This document shows, in pieces, positions 14,107 through 22,157 of a stretch of 64,000 nucleotides of DNA. Origin of the DNA: DATMER01 sp035536935. Lineage in GTDB: Bacteria > Acidobacteriota > Thermoanaerobaculia > Multivoradales > UBA5704. The stretch spans positions 17,283 to 81,282 of the forward strand of contig DATLNC010000302.1 of NCBI GenBank assembly GCA_035536935.1, written 5' to 3'. The position numbers and the translations under genes were made by a program. The notes beneath the pieces are model-generated. The model was not told the DNA's origin. It searched no databases and saw nothing but the letters and a program-made list of their open reading frames with translations. The stretch's first letter is position 1; each line of letters starts with the position of its first letter.

Positions 14107-15494
14107 GAAAGATCCTGCTTTCCGCGCTGTTGGCGTCGTCGCTGGCCCTGCCGGCCGGCGCCCAGGTCATCGACATCCATGGCGTCCTGGTCGAGCCTCG
14201 GCATCCGACTACGAGCGACCGCGTCCGGCTGACGGTGATCGGCGTGGAGGGTTGCCCCCTGACCTTTCATGAGCCGACCCATCAGGAGCTCTCCGACTGG
14301 GTGTACATCCGCGCCGTGCCGGCGCAGGGGGATTGGAGAGATTGTGCGAAGTTCCCCATCTACCGGGAATTCCGCCACACGTTCGAGATCGACCCGCTCC
14401 AGGCCGGCGCGAACGTCGCCATGGTCTGGCTGGACGGTTATCATTACCCCAACCCCGACCTCAACTGGCGCGAGATCTTCGAGGTCAGCGAGGACGACGG
14501 GCAGCTTCAACTCGGACAGGGCGGCGGTTTCCAGACGAGCGTCCGCTGGAGCAACCCGCGCGACGGCAGCTCCGGAACGGGCCATCCCCAGCCGCTGGCC
14601 CGCGACTCCGGAGCGTTCTGGTTCTTCTCCCCGGACAACCTCGAGGTCACCGTCAAGATCCTCGACGGACGCGCCATCAACGGCCACTGGTGGGTGTTCA
14701 TCGCCAGCATGACCGACCTCCAGCTCGAAGTCGACATCTCGCGGGCGGGCGGTCCCGCGAAGACCTACGTCCAGACCGCGGGAGCGAACCGCAACTTCAT
14801 CGACATCAACGCCTCCTTCGAGGAGGGGCCGCAGCAGCCGGTCATTCCCGTGTGGCCGGAGATCGCCCTCACCCCGGAGCGCCCCACTGCGGCCGATCCG
14901 GTCCATGTAGAGGTGGCGGTAGGCAATCCCTGGGACACCATCACCTACGATGGCGTGGAAGGCAACCGCATCCTCTTCAACGATCTGTCCTGGGGCTGGC
15001 CGGCCGGCGGCCCGCCGCCACCCCCGAACCTGCGCTTCACCGCCGAGACGACCGCCGGACCGCTCGCTCCCGGCATCCATGCCGTCGACTTCCGCCTGGA
15101 CAAAGAGCACTTCGTTGGCCGGACGTTCGAGGTGACCCCCGCGAGCCCGGCCCTCGGCCTGCGGGAGTCCGGCGAGGACCACTTCGACATCGAGGTCCGC
15201 TACCGGCTGCCGGGCCAGACCGGATTCGCGGCCGCTCCGGCAGTGCCGCTCACTCAAGACGCCGGCTACTTCTACTTCCTCGACCCGAGCAACGTCGAGG
15301 TGACCGCCAAGATCGTGGACGGCCGCGCCGTCAACGGCCACTGGTGGCTCTTCCTGGCCAACATGACCACGGTCGAGCTGGAGATCGAAGCCACCCGCTG
15401 CCCGCCGGATGGGCTCCCCATGCCATGCGTCACGAAAACCTACGTGCAGCCGCCCGGACAGAACCGCAACTTCCTGGACACCTCAACCTTCTAG
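14103..15494 (+). CDS. Secreted protein with two NGHWW repeat domains, inside the Mo-hydroxylase operon
   Basis: 463-aa protein with a signal peptide (LLSALLASSLALPAGA, cleavage near residue 20). Two homologous C-terminal-type domains occur, at about residues 175-240 and 380-463. Each has a F(F/L)xPxNxEVT(V/A)KI(L/V)DGRA(I/V)NGHWW core, then TKTYVQ or AKTYVQ, and ends in RNF(I/L)D. Similar domains are common at the ends of secreted acidobacterial proteins; their function is unknown. Its ATG overlaps the 2Fe-2S subunit stop (ATGA) and the Mo subunit follows after 12 bases, so it is translated as part of the operon. An exported protein inside a cytoplasmic enzyme operon is unusual; it could bind or deliver the aromatic substrate. 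Confidence 0.85.
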   Translation: MRKILLSALLASSLALPAGAQVIDIHGVLVEPRHPTTSDRVRLTVIGVEGCPLTFHEPTHQELSDWVYIRAVPAQGDWRDCAKFPIYREFRHTFEIDPLQAGANVAMVWLDGYHYPNPDLNWREIFEVSEDDGQLQLGQGGGFQTSVRWSNPRDGSSGTGHPQPLARDSGAFWFFSPDNLEVTVKILDGRAINGHWWVFIASMTDLQLEVDISRAGGPAKTYVQTAGANRNFIDINASFEEGPQQPVIPVWPEIALTPERPTAADPVHVEVAVGNPWDTITYDGVEGNRILFNDLSWGWPAGGPPPPPNLRFTAETTAGPLAPGIHAVDFRLDKEHFVGRTFEVTPASPALGLRESGEDHFDIEVRYRLPGQTGFAAAPAVPLTQDAGYFYFLDPSNVEVTAKIVDGRAVNGHWWLFLANMTTVELEIEATRCPPDGLPMPCVTKTYVQPPGQNRNFLDTSTF

Positions 15495-15506
15495 CGAGAG
15501 AGTTTC

Positions 15507-16286
15507 ATGGCCGAGCCCGTAAGAAAGCCAGAGCCCGAACCGAATACCACGCCGGAGGGGGACTTCAACATCGTCGGCAAGCCCTTCCGGCGCGTCGACG
15601 GCCGCGCCAAGGTCACCGGCGCGACCAGGTTCGCGGATGACCTCGCCTTTCCGCGCATGGTCTACATGCGCCTGGTGCGCTCGACCGTCCCCCACGCGCT
15701 GATCAGGTCGATAGACCTCTCCGAGGCCGAAAAGGTGCCGGGCGTGCTGGGCTTCCTCACCGGCAAGGACTTCCCCATCCCTTTCGGCATCCTGCCCGTT
15801 TCCCAGGACGAGCACGCCCTCTGCCCGGACAGGGTCCGCTTCGTGGGCGATCCGGTCGTGGCGGTCGCGGCCGTGACTGAAGATGCGGCCTGGGAGGCCG
15901 CCTACAAGGTCAAGGTCGATTACGAGGTGCTGCCCACGATCTCCAGCGTCCAGGACGCTCTCGACACGCCGGAGCCGCGCATCCACGACTACGGCGACGA
16001 AGGCAACCTCCACAAGGTCGTCTCCATGACCTTCGGCGACGTGGACGGCGGCTTCGCCGAGGCAGAAGAGATTTTCGAGGACACGGTCTTCTACGAGGGG
16101 AACACCCACCTCCCCATGGAGCAGCACGCCTCGGTCGCAGTGCCGGAGGACGACGACCGCATCACGCTCTACTCCTCCTCCCAGACGCCGCACTACGTGC
16201 ACCGGGCGATCGCCAAAGTGCTGGAGCTGCCCGCCTCCCGCGTGCGGGTCGTGGCCTGCTCGAACGGCGGCGGCTTCGGCGGCTAG
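15507..16286 (+). CDS. Molybdopterin-binding subunit of Mo hydroxylase, N-terminal part up to an in-frame amber stop
   Basis: First 259 residues of the large catalytic subunit (HcrA/CoxL type): the alpha/beta hammerhead domain (about 20-140, VDGRAKVTGATRFADDL, FVGDPVVAVAA) and the start of the Mo-binding domain, ending in NGGGFGG. The next codon is TAG, where relatives have lysine (GGGFGGK). The same frame continues at once with SDPFNHEIVAAKMA, so the break is a single codon, not a frameshift. Without readthrough this fragment lacks nearly all cofactor contacts and would be inactive. Read through, the full protein would be 857 residues, a normal length for the family. Confidence 0.85.
   Translation: MAEPVRKPEPEPNTTPEGDFNIVGKPFRRVDGRAKVTGATRFADDLAFPRMVYMRLVRSTVPHALIRSIDLSEAEKVPGVLGFLTGKDFPIPFGILPVSQDEHALCPDRVRFVGDPVVAVAAVTEDAAWEAAYKVKVDYEVLPTISSVQDALDTPEPRIHDYGDEGNLHKVVSMTFGDVDGGFAEAEEIFEDTVFYEGNTHLPMEQHASVAVPEDDDRITLYSSSQTPHYVHRAIAKVLELPASRVRVVACSNGGGFGG
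16284..16286 (+). other. In-frame amber codon replacing a conserved lysine codon
   Basis: TAG stands exactly where the family motif GGGFGGK needs Lys; AAG to TAG is one base change. Coding resumes in the same frame immediately after it. TAG is the ordinary stop of many genes in this window, so general amber readthrough is unlikely. Possible explanations are a recent nonsense mutation, a sequencing error, or programmed readthrough or suppression. Confidence 0.9.
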
Positions 16287-16310
16287 AGCGATCCGTTCAA
16301 TCACGAGATC

Positions 16311-18080
16311 GTGGCGGCGAAGATGGCCCTGCATCTCGGCCGGCCGGTCAAGGTCACGCTCACCCGCGAGGAGGTCTTCTACTGCCACCGCGGCCGCCAT
16401 CCCGTGATGATGCACGTGCGCACCGGCCTCAAGAGAGATGGAGGCCGGTGGAAGATCACTGCCCAGCATCTGAAAACCGCGCTCGACGGCGGCGCCTACG
16501 GCAGCTACGGCGTGGCTTCGACCTACTACACGGGCGCGCTCCAGACCGTGACCTACGAGATGCCGGCCTACAAGTTCGAAGGCGTGCGCGCCTTCACCAA
16601 CAAGCCGCCGTGCGGCCCCAAGCGCGGGCACGGCACGCCGCAGCCGCGCTTCGCGTTCGAGCTCCACCTGGACAAGATCGCCGTGAAGCTCGGCGTGAAC
16701 CCGGCCGACCTGCGCCTCGGCATGCTCGCCCATCCGGACACGGTGACGGCCAACTGGCTGCACATCGGCTCCATGGGGTTGCGCCGCTGCATCGAAGCCG
16801 TGGTGGAAGGCAGCGCCTTCCGCGAGCGCTGGGGGAAGATGCCCGAGGGCCGAGGGCTGGGCCTCGCCTGCGGCTCCTATCTCTGCGGCGCGGGCCTGCC
16901 GATCTACTGGAACCACATGCCCCAGTCCGGGGTGCAACTGAAGCTCGATCGTTCCGGCGGCGTGGCCGTGTTCTGCGGCGAGGCGGAGATCGGCCAGGGC
17001 TCGGACTCGATCCTGGCCGCGATGGTGGCCGAGGTGCTGGGTATTTCGCTTTCGGACATCCGCCTCTGCGTGGCAGACACGGACCTGACGCCGGTCGATC
17101 TCGGCAGCTACTCGTCGCGCGTGACCCTGATGATGGGCAACGCCGCGATCCAGGCGGCGGAGCGGGCGCGGGAAATGATTGCGAAAGCGGTCTCCGATCA
17201 GCTCGAAGTCCCGTCCTCCCGTCTCGTGTTCGCGGAGCGCCGGGTGTTCGACGCCGAGGACCCGGACAACGGGCTCACCTTCCAGGAAGCGGTCATCGCG
17301 GCCGAGGCGCGCTTCGGCACGCTGGGCACGACCGGCAGCTACATCCCGCCGCGCTCGCCGGGCAAGTACCGCGGCGCGGGCGTCGGCCCCTCCCCCGCCT
17401 ACTCGTACTCGGCCGCGGTGGTCGAGGTCGAAGTCGATCCCGAGACCGGCCTGTGGAACCCGGTGCACGTCTGGATGGCGCACGATATCGGTAGAAGCCT
17501 CAATCCCGTGCTGGTCCTCGGCCAGGTCGAGGGGAGCGTCTACATGGGCTTGGGCGAGGTGATGATGGAGGAGCAGGATTTCCGGCGCCTCCCCAAGCAC
17601 CTGTCGAACGCCCTGGTGCACAAGTTCCCGTCGATGCTCGAATACAAGAGCCCGACCTTCCTCGAGATGCCGCCGGTCACGACCTATCTGATCGAAGACC
17701 CCGATCCATCGGGACCCTACGGAGCCAAGGAAGTCGGCCAGGGTCCGCTGCTGCCGATGATGCCCGCGGTGGTCAACGCCATCCATGACGCCGTGGGCGT
17801 GCGGATCGATCAGACTCCGGTGCATCCGCACATGATCCTCAAGGCAATGCAGGCCAAGGACAAGCGCTTCGGCCCCAAGGCATTCCCGGAGGTGGATTTC
17901 GGCGAGTCGCTGCTGGTGCCCACGCCCGAGCAGGGGGGCGACGGCCGGGCGATCAACGATTACAAGGAGAAGCTGAGGTCCGGCATGCGCTCGGCCTCGG
18001 GCACGATGATGAGCCGCGAAGAGGCGCTGAAGCAGAAAAAGGTTGCTGTTCTGACCACGGGTCCGGAAGGGGCGCGCTGA
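16311..18080 (+). CDS. Molybdopterin-binding subunit of Mo hydroxylase, C-terminal part
   Basis: 589 residues from the first internal ATG; the reading frame is open from base 16287. It contains the rest of the Mo-binding domains: a GPKRGHGTPQ segment near the substrate funnel, GEAEIGQGSDSI for cofactor binding, DTDLTPVDLGSYSSR, and the final GPYGAKEVGQGP motif bearing the catalytic glutamate. GAKE in place of KGxGE and the RGHG segment resemble 4-hydroxybenzoyl-CoA reductase alpha subunits more than CO dehydrogenase. The sequence shows no other stop or frameshift, so decay after the amber mutation, if any, is very recent. The stop overlaps the next ATG (TGATG). Confidence 0.87.
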   Translation: MAAKMALHLGRPVKVTLTREEVFYCHRGRHPVMMHVRTGLKRDGGRWKITAQHLKTALDGGAYGSYGVASTYYTGALQTVTYEMPAYKFEGVRAFTNKPPCGPKRGHGTPQPRFAFELHLDKIAVKLGVNPADLRLGMLAHPDTVTANWLHIGSMGLRRCIEAVVEGSAFRERWGKMPEGRGLGLACGSYLCGAGLPIYWNHMPQSGVQLKLDRSGGVAVFCGEAEIGQGSDSILAAMVAEVLGISLSDIRLCVADTDLTPVDLGSYSSRVTLMMGNAAIQAAERAREMIAKAVSDQLEVPSSRLVFAERRVFDAEDPDNGLTFQEAVIAAEARFGTLGTTGSYIPPRSPGKYRGAGVGPSPAYSYSAAVVEVEVDPETGLWNPVHVWMAHDIGRSLNPVLVLGQVEGSVYMGLGEVMMEEQDFRRLPKHLSNALVHKFPSMLEYKSPTFLEMPPVTTYLIEDPDPSGPYGAKEVGQGPLLPMMPAVVNAIHDAVGVRIDQTPVHPHMILKAMQAKDKRFGPKAFPEVDFGESLLVPTPEQGGDGRAINDYKEKLRSGMRSASGTMMSREEALKQKKVAVLTTGPEGAR

Positions 18081-19114
18081 TGCTGCGTCTGCCGCCCTTT
18101 CAGTTCCGCGTTGCGAAGACCTTGAACGAGGCCGCCGACATCCTCGTGAGCGAGGGAGCGGCGGAGCACGAGGATAATGTCCGTCTGGTCGCGGGAGGGA
18201 CCGACCTCTGGCCGAACATGAAGCGCCGGCACCAGAAGGCGCGCACCGTGGTCAGCCTGATGTCCGTCCCCGGCATCAAGGGGATCGACGTCAACGGCGA
18301 TATCCGGATCGGCGCCACCACGATCCTGGAGGATATCGTCCGCGATGCGTCGGTGCGCGAGCGCTACCCCGCCTTCGCGCGGGCCGTGGCCTCGATCTCC
18401 TCTCCCCCGCTGCGTCACATGGGCACGATCGGCGGCAACATCTGCGTGGACACCCGCTGCACCTACTACAACCAGACGGAGGACTGGCGGCGCTCGGTCT
18501 CCTACTGCATGAAGGAAGACGGCCAGATCTGCTGGGTGGCGACGAGCTCGCCGCGCTGCCTGGCCCACACGGCCTCGGATTCAGCGCCGATGCTCTGCGC
18601 CCTGGGAGCGGGAGTGCGGCTGGTCTCCACCGAGGGCGACCGGGTGATCCCCATTGAAAAGCTTTACAAGGACGACGGCATCGAGTACCTGGCCAAGCGT
18701 CCCGAAGAGATCGTGGCCGGAGTGCTGCTCACCAAGGAGTCCGAGGCCACGCGCTGCCGCTCGGCCTTCTGGAAGCTCCGCCGCCGCGGCTCGATCGACT
18801 TCGCGGTGCTCTCCTCCGCCGTGGCGCTCTGGACCGACAAGGCCGGAGTGGTCGAAAAGGCGAGGATCTATCTCGGAGCGGTGGGCTCCTATCCGGTCGC
18901 CGCCCAAGAAGCCTCCGACTTCCTGGTCGGTAAGACGCTCACGCCGGAAACGATCGCCGAAGCCGCCCGTCTCGCCAGGAAGCCCTCCTACCCCATGGAT
19001 AACACCGACTTCGCGCCGCAGTGGCGGGGGGCCATGGTTGTCAAGTACACCGAGGCCGCGTTGCGTGAGGCCGCGGGTCTGCCAACGGAGCGGCTGGGAC
19101 CGAAGCACGCGTGA
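18080..19114 (+). CDS. FAD subunit of 4-hydroxybenzoyl-CoA reductase-like enzyme, with 4Fe-4S insertion
   Basis: 344-aa FAD-binding subunit of the CoxM/HcrB class. FAD loops are AGGTDL (38-43) and TIGGN (116-120). The special feature is the inserted loop with C127, C143, C151 and C160 in CVDTRCTYYNQ...YC...C...C. The spacings of 16, 8 and 9 match, from memory, those of the four [4Fe-4S] ligands in HcrB of Thauera aromatica. This extra cluster is diagnostic for 4-hydroxybenzoyl-CoA reductases, which reductively remove a phenolic hydroxyl to give benzoyl-CoA, and it is absent from CO dehydrogenase and xanthine dehydrogenase. It is the last gene of the operon. No benzoyl-CoA reductase genes are in this window. 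Confidence 0.9.
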   Translation: MLRLPPFQFRVAKTLNEAADILVSEGAAEHEDNVRLVAGGTDLWPNMKRRHQKARTVVSLMSVPGIKGIDVNGDIRIGATTILEDIVRDASVRERYPAFARAVASISSPPLRHMGTIGGNICVDTRCTYYNQTEDWRRSVSYCMKEDGQICWVATSSPRCLAHTASDSAPMLCALGAGVRLVSTEGDRVIPIEKLYKDDGIEYLAKRPEEIVAGVLLTKESEATRCRSAFWKLRRRGSIDFAVLSSAVALWTDKAGVVEKARIYLGAVGSYPVAAQEASDFLVGKTLTPETIAEAARLARKPSYPMDNTDFAPQWRGAMVVKYTEAALREAAGLPTERLGPKHA

Positions 19115-19152
19115 ACTTCGGAAGGGCTGCGAGCCCTTCGAGCTCTGACCCG

Positions 19153-19417
19153 GCGCGCTTTCCCTGGGACCGCTGGCGTCTCGCCGGCATCCCTAGACAT
19201 TGGGCCGCAGGCCCGGCCTTCTTCTCCGGCGGACGCGGAGACCTTTCCGCGAGACGCGGATAGGTTTGCGGTTGACGCGGAAGCCTTTCCGCGAGATGCG
19301 GATAGGTTTGCGGCTGACGCGGAAGCCCGTCGTGCATGGGTGGCGACAATTGCCGGCGTTCCGCCGATTTCCTCCGGACCAGCCGGCGGGACGCCGGCGC
19401 TCCCAGGGAAAACGCGC
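19153..19417. mobile_element. Inverted-repeat-bounded element with internal 21-bp tandem repeats
   Basis: The 377-base gap between two plus-strand genes is largely one 265-bp structure. Its ends, 19153-19188 and 19382-19417, are imperfect inverted repeats of 36 bp (32 matches by eye). Inside, 19232-19336 consists of five 21-bp units alternating between two forms (GACGCGGAAGCCTTTCCGCG- and GATGCGGATAGGTTTGCGG-), so the higher-order period is 42 bp. No transposase is encoded. This is the layout of a non-autonomous MITE-like or REP-like element; mobility is inferred. Confidence 0.6.
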
Positions 19418-19491
19418 TTGATCGCGACGCGGACCGCGGCCGGCGAGGCTGTGCTACCCTCCCCCGGTCGTCCTGACCGAGGAGGGAAAGC

Positions 19492-21462
19492 ATGCAGCCG
19501 CCGCGCGCCAACAACGAGTCGGTTGTCGAGTTCACCGTCCGGGCCGCCGTCGCCGGGATCATCTTCGGCATCCTCTTCGGAGCCGCCAACGCCTACCTCG
19601 GCCTCCGCGTGGGGCTCACGGTCTCGACTTCGATCCCCATCGCCGTGCTCACGGTCGCCGCGTTCCGGCTGATGAGCCCGCGGGCCGGCGGCGTCATCCT
19701 CGAAGCCAACATGTCCCAGACGATCGGGTCGGCCAGCTCGTCGCTCGCCGCGGGCACGATCTTCACCATCCCGGCCCTCTTCCTGTGGGGGGTGACTCCG
19801 CCTTACTGGCAGGTGGCGATCCTCGCCTTCCTCGGCGCGATCCTCGGAATCACCGCCATGGTGCCGCTGCGGCGCCTGCTCATCGTCAAGAGCGCCGACG
19901 AGCTTCCCTATCCAGAGGGCACGGCTTGCGCCGAGGTGCTGCGCGCCACCGCCGTTGAAAGCTCGGGCGGACGCTGGATCTTCATCGGCCTCGCGGTGGG
20001 CGCAGCCATCAAGCTCGCGCTCGGGGCAGCCGTCCTGATCCCGTCAGAGCTGGCCGCGCACCTGCCCGTGCTCCCCAAGGCCGAGTTGGCGCTGGAGATC
20101 GCGCCGGCACTGCTCGCGGTAGGCTACATCCTCGGCTACCGGCAATCGGCCATCATGGTCTCCGGCAGCCTGATCTCCGCCCTGGTGCTGACGCCCTTGA
20201 TCGCGCTGGTCGGCCAGGGACTCCCGGCTCCGTTCTTCCCCGAGGCCACGACCCTCATCCGCGACCTCTCGGCCGGCCAGATCTGGAGCCGCTACGTCCG
20301 CTACATCGGCGCGGGCGCGGTGGCCGCGGCAGGCATCGTCACGGTAATTCGAGCGCTGCCCACGATGTATCACTCCCTGGCTGCCGTGCTGCGCGGCGTC
20401 AGGACCAAGGGCGCCGGAGTCGAGACCGGCGAGGGCGTCCCGCGCACCGACCGCGACGTGCCGGGCTGGGTAGTCCTCGCCGGACCGATCTTCGTGATTT
20501 TGATGCTGGCGACGGTGCCGGGGCTCATCAGCGGAAACCTGACCTTCGTGCAGCGCCTGATCTGCGCCTTGGGCGTGGGGATCTTCGGCATCCTCTTCGT
20601 GGTGGTCTCGTCCCGAATCGTAGGCCTGATCGGCGTCTCTTCGAACCCGACGTCGGGCATGACGCTGGTGACGCTGCTCGGCACGGCCGCCCTCTTCGTG
20701 CTCTTCGGGTGGACCGACCCGTCCGCCCGCTTCGCGATCCTGACGGTGGGCACCGTCGTCTGCATTGCCGCATCCAAGGCCGGCGACATCTCGCAGGACC
20801 TGAAGACCGGCTATCTGGTGGGAGCGACTCCCGCTCGACAACAGGCCGGGCAGTTCCTGGGTGCGGCCTTCGCGTGCTGGGCGGTGGCGGGCGTGGTGCT
20901 CCTCCTTGGCAAGGCCTACACGTTCGGCTCGCCGGACCTGCCTGCCCCGCAGGCCACGCTCATGAAGACGGTCATCGACGGCGTGCTCTCCGGCTCGCTC
21001 CCCTGGGGCCTGGTGGGCACGGGCGCCACGTTCTCCCTCTCAGCCATGCTGGCCGGCCTGCCCGGGCTGGCCTTCGCGGTGGGGATCTATCTCCCCCTGG
21101 GGAGCCTGACGCCGATCTTTATCGGCGGGCTGGTGCGTCGGATCGTGGAGGCGCGCCGGCATGAAGGACCGCAGGAGGGGGACCCCGGCGTCCTCGCGGC
21201 CTCCGGCATGATCGCGGGCGAAGGGCTCGCCGGCGTGCTGATCGCCCTGGTCGTAGCGGCCCGGGAGATGAAGTGGTTTGCGATCCCGGAATCCCTGCAC
21301 TTCGCCGAAAGCGAGTTCACCTGGATCTCCGGCGCGCCCGGTGTGATCCTCGGTATTGCCGTGGTAGCCGGAATTGCCGCCCTGCTCTACCGCGCCGGCC
21401 TGAGCGCCGCGCCGCCACCGCCGATCAATGTCGAGGCTCAGGGTCCCGAGGGGGGCGGTTAG
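19492..21462 (+). CDS. OPT-family (oligopeptide) transporter
   Basis: 656-aa integral membrane protein of the OPT family, with about 14-16 hydrophobic helices. The N-terminal FTVRAAVAGIIFGILFGAANAYLGLRVGLTVS is typical, followed by NMSQTIGSASSSLAAG and the DELPYPEGTACAEVL loop. Bacterial members are proton-coupled symporters for peptides or peptide-like metal chelates; the substrate is not predictable here. GGAGGGAAAGC precedes the ATG. It follows the Mo-hydroxylase operon across the repeat element and is followed, after 19 bases, by a MobA-like gene. Confidence 0.93.
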   Translation: MQPPRANNESVVEFTVRAAVAGIIFGILFGAANAYLGLRVGLTVSTSIPIAVLTVAAFRLMSPRAGGVILEANMSQTIGSASSSLAAGTIFTIPALFLWGVTPPYWQVAILAFLGAILGITAMVPLRRLLIVKSADELPYPEGTACAEVLRATAVESSGGRWIFIGLAVGAAIKLALGAAVLIPSELAAHLPVLPKAELALEIAPALLAVGYILGYRQSAIMVSGSLISALVLTPLIALVGQGLPAPFFPEATTLIRDLSAGQIWSRYVRYIGAGAVAAAGIVTVIRALPTMYHSLAAVLRGVRTKGAGVETGEGVPRTDRDVPGWVVLAGPIFVILMLATVPGLISGNLTFVQRLICALGVGIFGILFVVVSSRIVGLIGVSSNPTSGMTLVTLLGTAALFVLFGWTDPSARFAILTVGTVVCIAASKAGDISQDLKTGYLVGATPARQQAGQFLGAAFACWAVAGVVLLLGKAYTFGSPDLPAPQATLMKTVIDGVLSGSLPWGLVGTGATFSLSAMLAGLPGLAFAVGIYLPLGSLTPIFIGGLVRRIVEARRHEGPQEGDPGVLAASGMIAGEGLAGVLIALVVAAREMKWFAIPESLHFAESEFTWISGAPGVILGIAVVAGIAALLYRAGLSAAPPPPINVEAQGPEGGG

Positions 21463-21481
21463 GCTCAGGTACTATGCATCG

Positions 21482-22063
21482 GTGGCTATTGCAATCCTCC
21501 CTGCCGCCGGCGCTTCCCGCCGCATGGGCCGGCCCAAGCTGCTGCTCCCTTTTCGGGACGGCACGGTCGTAGGCTCGCTGATCCAGGCCCTGCGCGAGGG
21601 CGGGGTTTCCGAGATCGTTCTGGTCGTCGCTCCCGGTGACGAGGCGCTGCGGGCCTGGGGTGCGGAGGCCGGGGTGCGAATCGCGGTCAACCCGGACCCG
21701 GAGCGGGGGATGCTCTCGACGATCCTCGAAGGGATCGCGGCGGTGCGCGCCGAGGAGAGGGGCGAGCCCCTCGTGGTCTGCCCCGCCGACCTGCCAGCGC
21801 TTCTCCCTTCCACGGTCTGGACGGTGCTCGCTCAGCAGAGCCCCCTCGCCGTGCCCTCGTACCAGGGACGGAGGGGACATCCCCTGGTGATCTCCCCGGA
21901 GCTCATCCCCGAGATCAGGACCCTTCACCTGAATGTCGGATTGCGGGAGCTGCTCGACCGCCACCCCGACAGCCTGCGGGTCGTCGAGGTGGACGATCCC
22001 GGCGCCGTGCGGGACGTGGATACGCCCGAGGACTATCAAGAGCTGACCGAGAGCGGGACATGA
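21482..22063 (+). CDS. MobA/MocA-like nucleotidyltransferase (molybdenum cofactor cytidylyl/guanylyltransferase type)
   Basis: 193-aa NTP transferase. The nucleotide loop LPAAGASRRMGRPKLLLPF and the metal-binding CPADLPAL match the MocA/CoxI-like branch that attaches CMP (or GMP) to molybdopterin. Xanthine-oxidase-family hydroxylases use the cytosine dinucleotide form in most bacteria, so this enzyme could mature the two Mo hydroxylases of the window. The start is taken as GTG 21482, which puts the loop at the usual N-terminal position; a longer form from 21428 would overlap the transporter gene and add 18 unlikely residues. CpdB-like or glycosyl-nucleotide roles are less likely. Confidence 0.8.
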   Translation: MAIAILPAAGASRRMGRPKLLLPFRDGTVVGSLIQALREGGVSEIVLVVAPGDEALRAWGAEAGVRIAVNPDPERGMLSTILEGIAAVRAEERGEPLVVCPADLPALLPSTVWTVLAQQSPLAVPSYQGRRGHPLVISPELIPEIRTLHLNVGLRELLDRHPDSLRVVEVDDPGAVRDVDTPEDYQELTESGT

Positions 22064-22095
22064 ACCCCCCTGGCTGGTCCTGGGCGAGCGGGTAG

Positions 22096-22145
22096 GCCCC
22101 CTCCCTGCCCTCTCCCGCGCAGCGGGGGAGGGTTGGGGAGGGGGC
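22096..22145. terminator. Long GC-rich hairpin between convergent genes
   Basis: A C-rich arm (GCCCCCTCCC..CTCTCCCGC) and a G-rich arm (GCGGGGGAGGG..GGAGGGGGC) form a stem of about 20 bp around a 3-base loop. It lies in the 94-base gap between two convergent genes and can act on both strands. It lacks a long T run. Similar C-rich palindromes are widespread dispersed repeats in high-GC genomes. Confidence 0.55.
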
Positions 22146-22157
22146 TCCTTCCTTCCC

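Noticed and set aside
16284..16310. Frameshift in the Mo-hydroxylase large subunit
   Set aside because: The frame is identical before and after; only one codon (TAG) interrupts it.
22096..22145. Structured regulatory RNA between the MobA-like gene and the cytochrome gene
   Set aside because: The hairpin lies between convergent 3' ends and is simple and GC-rich; a terminator or dispersed palindrome explains it.
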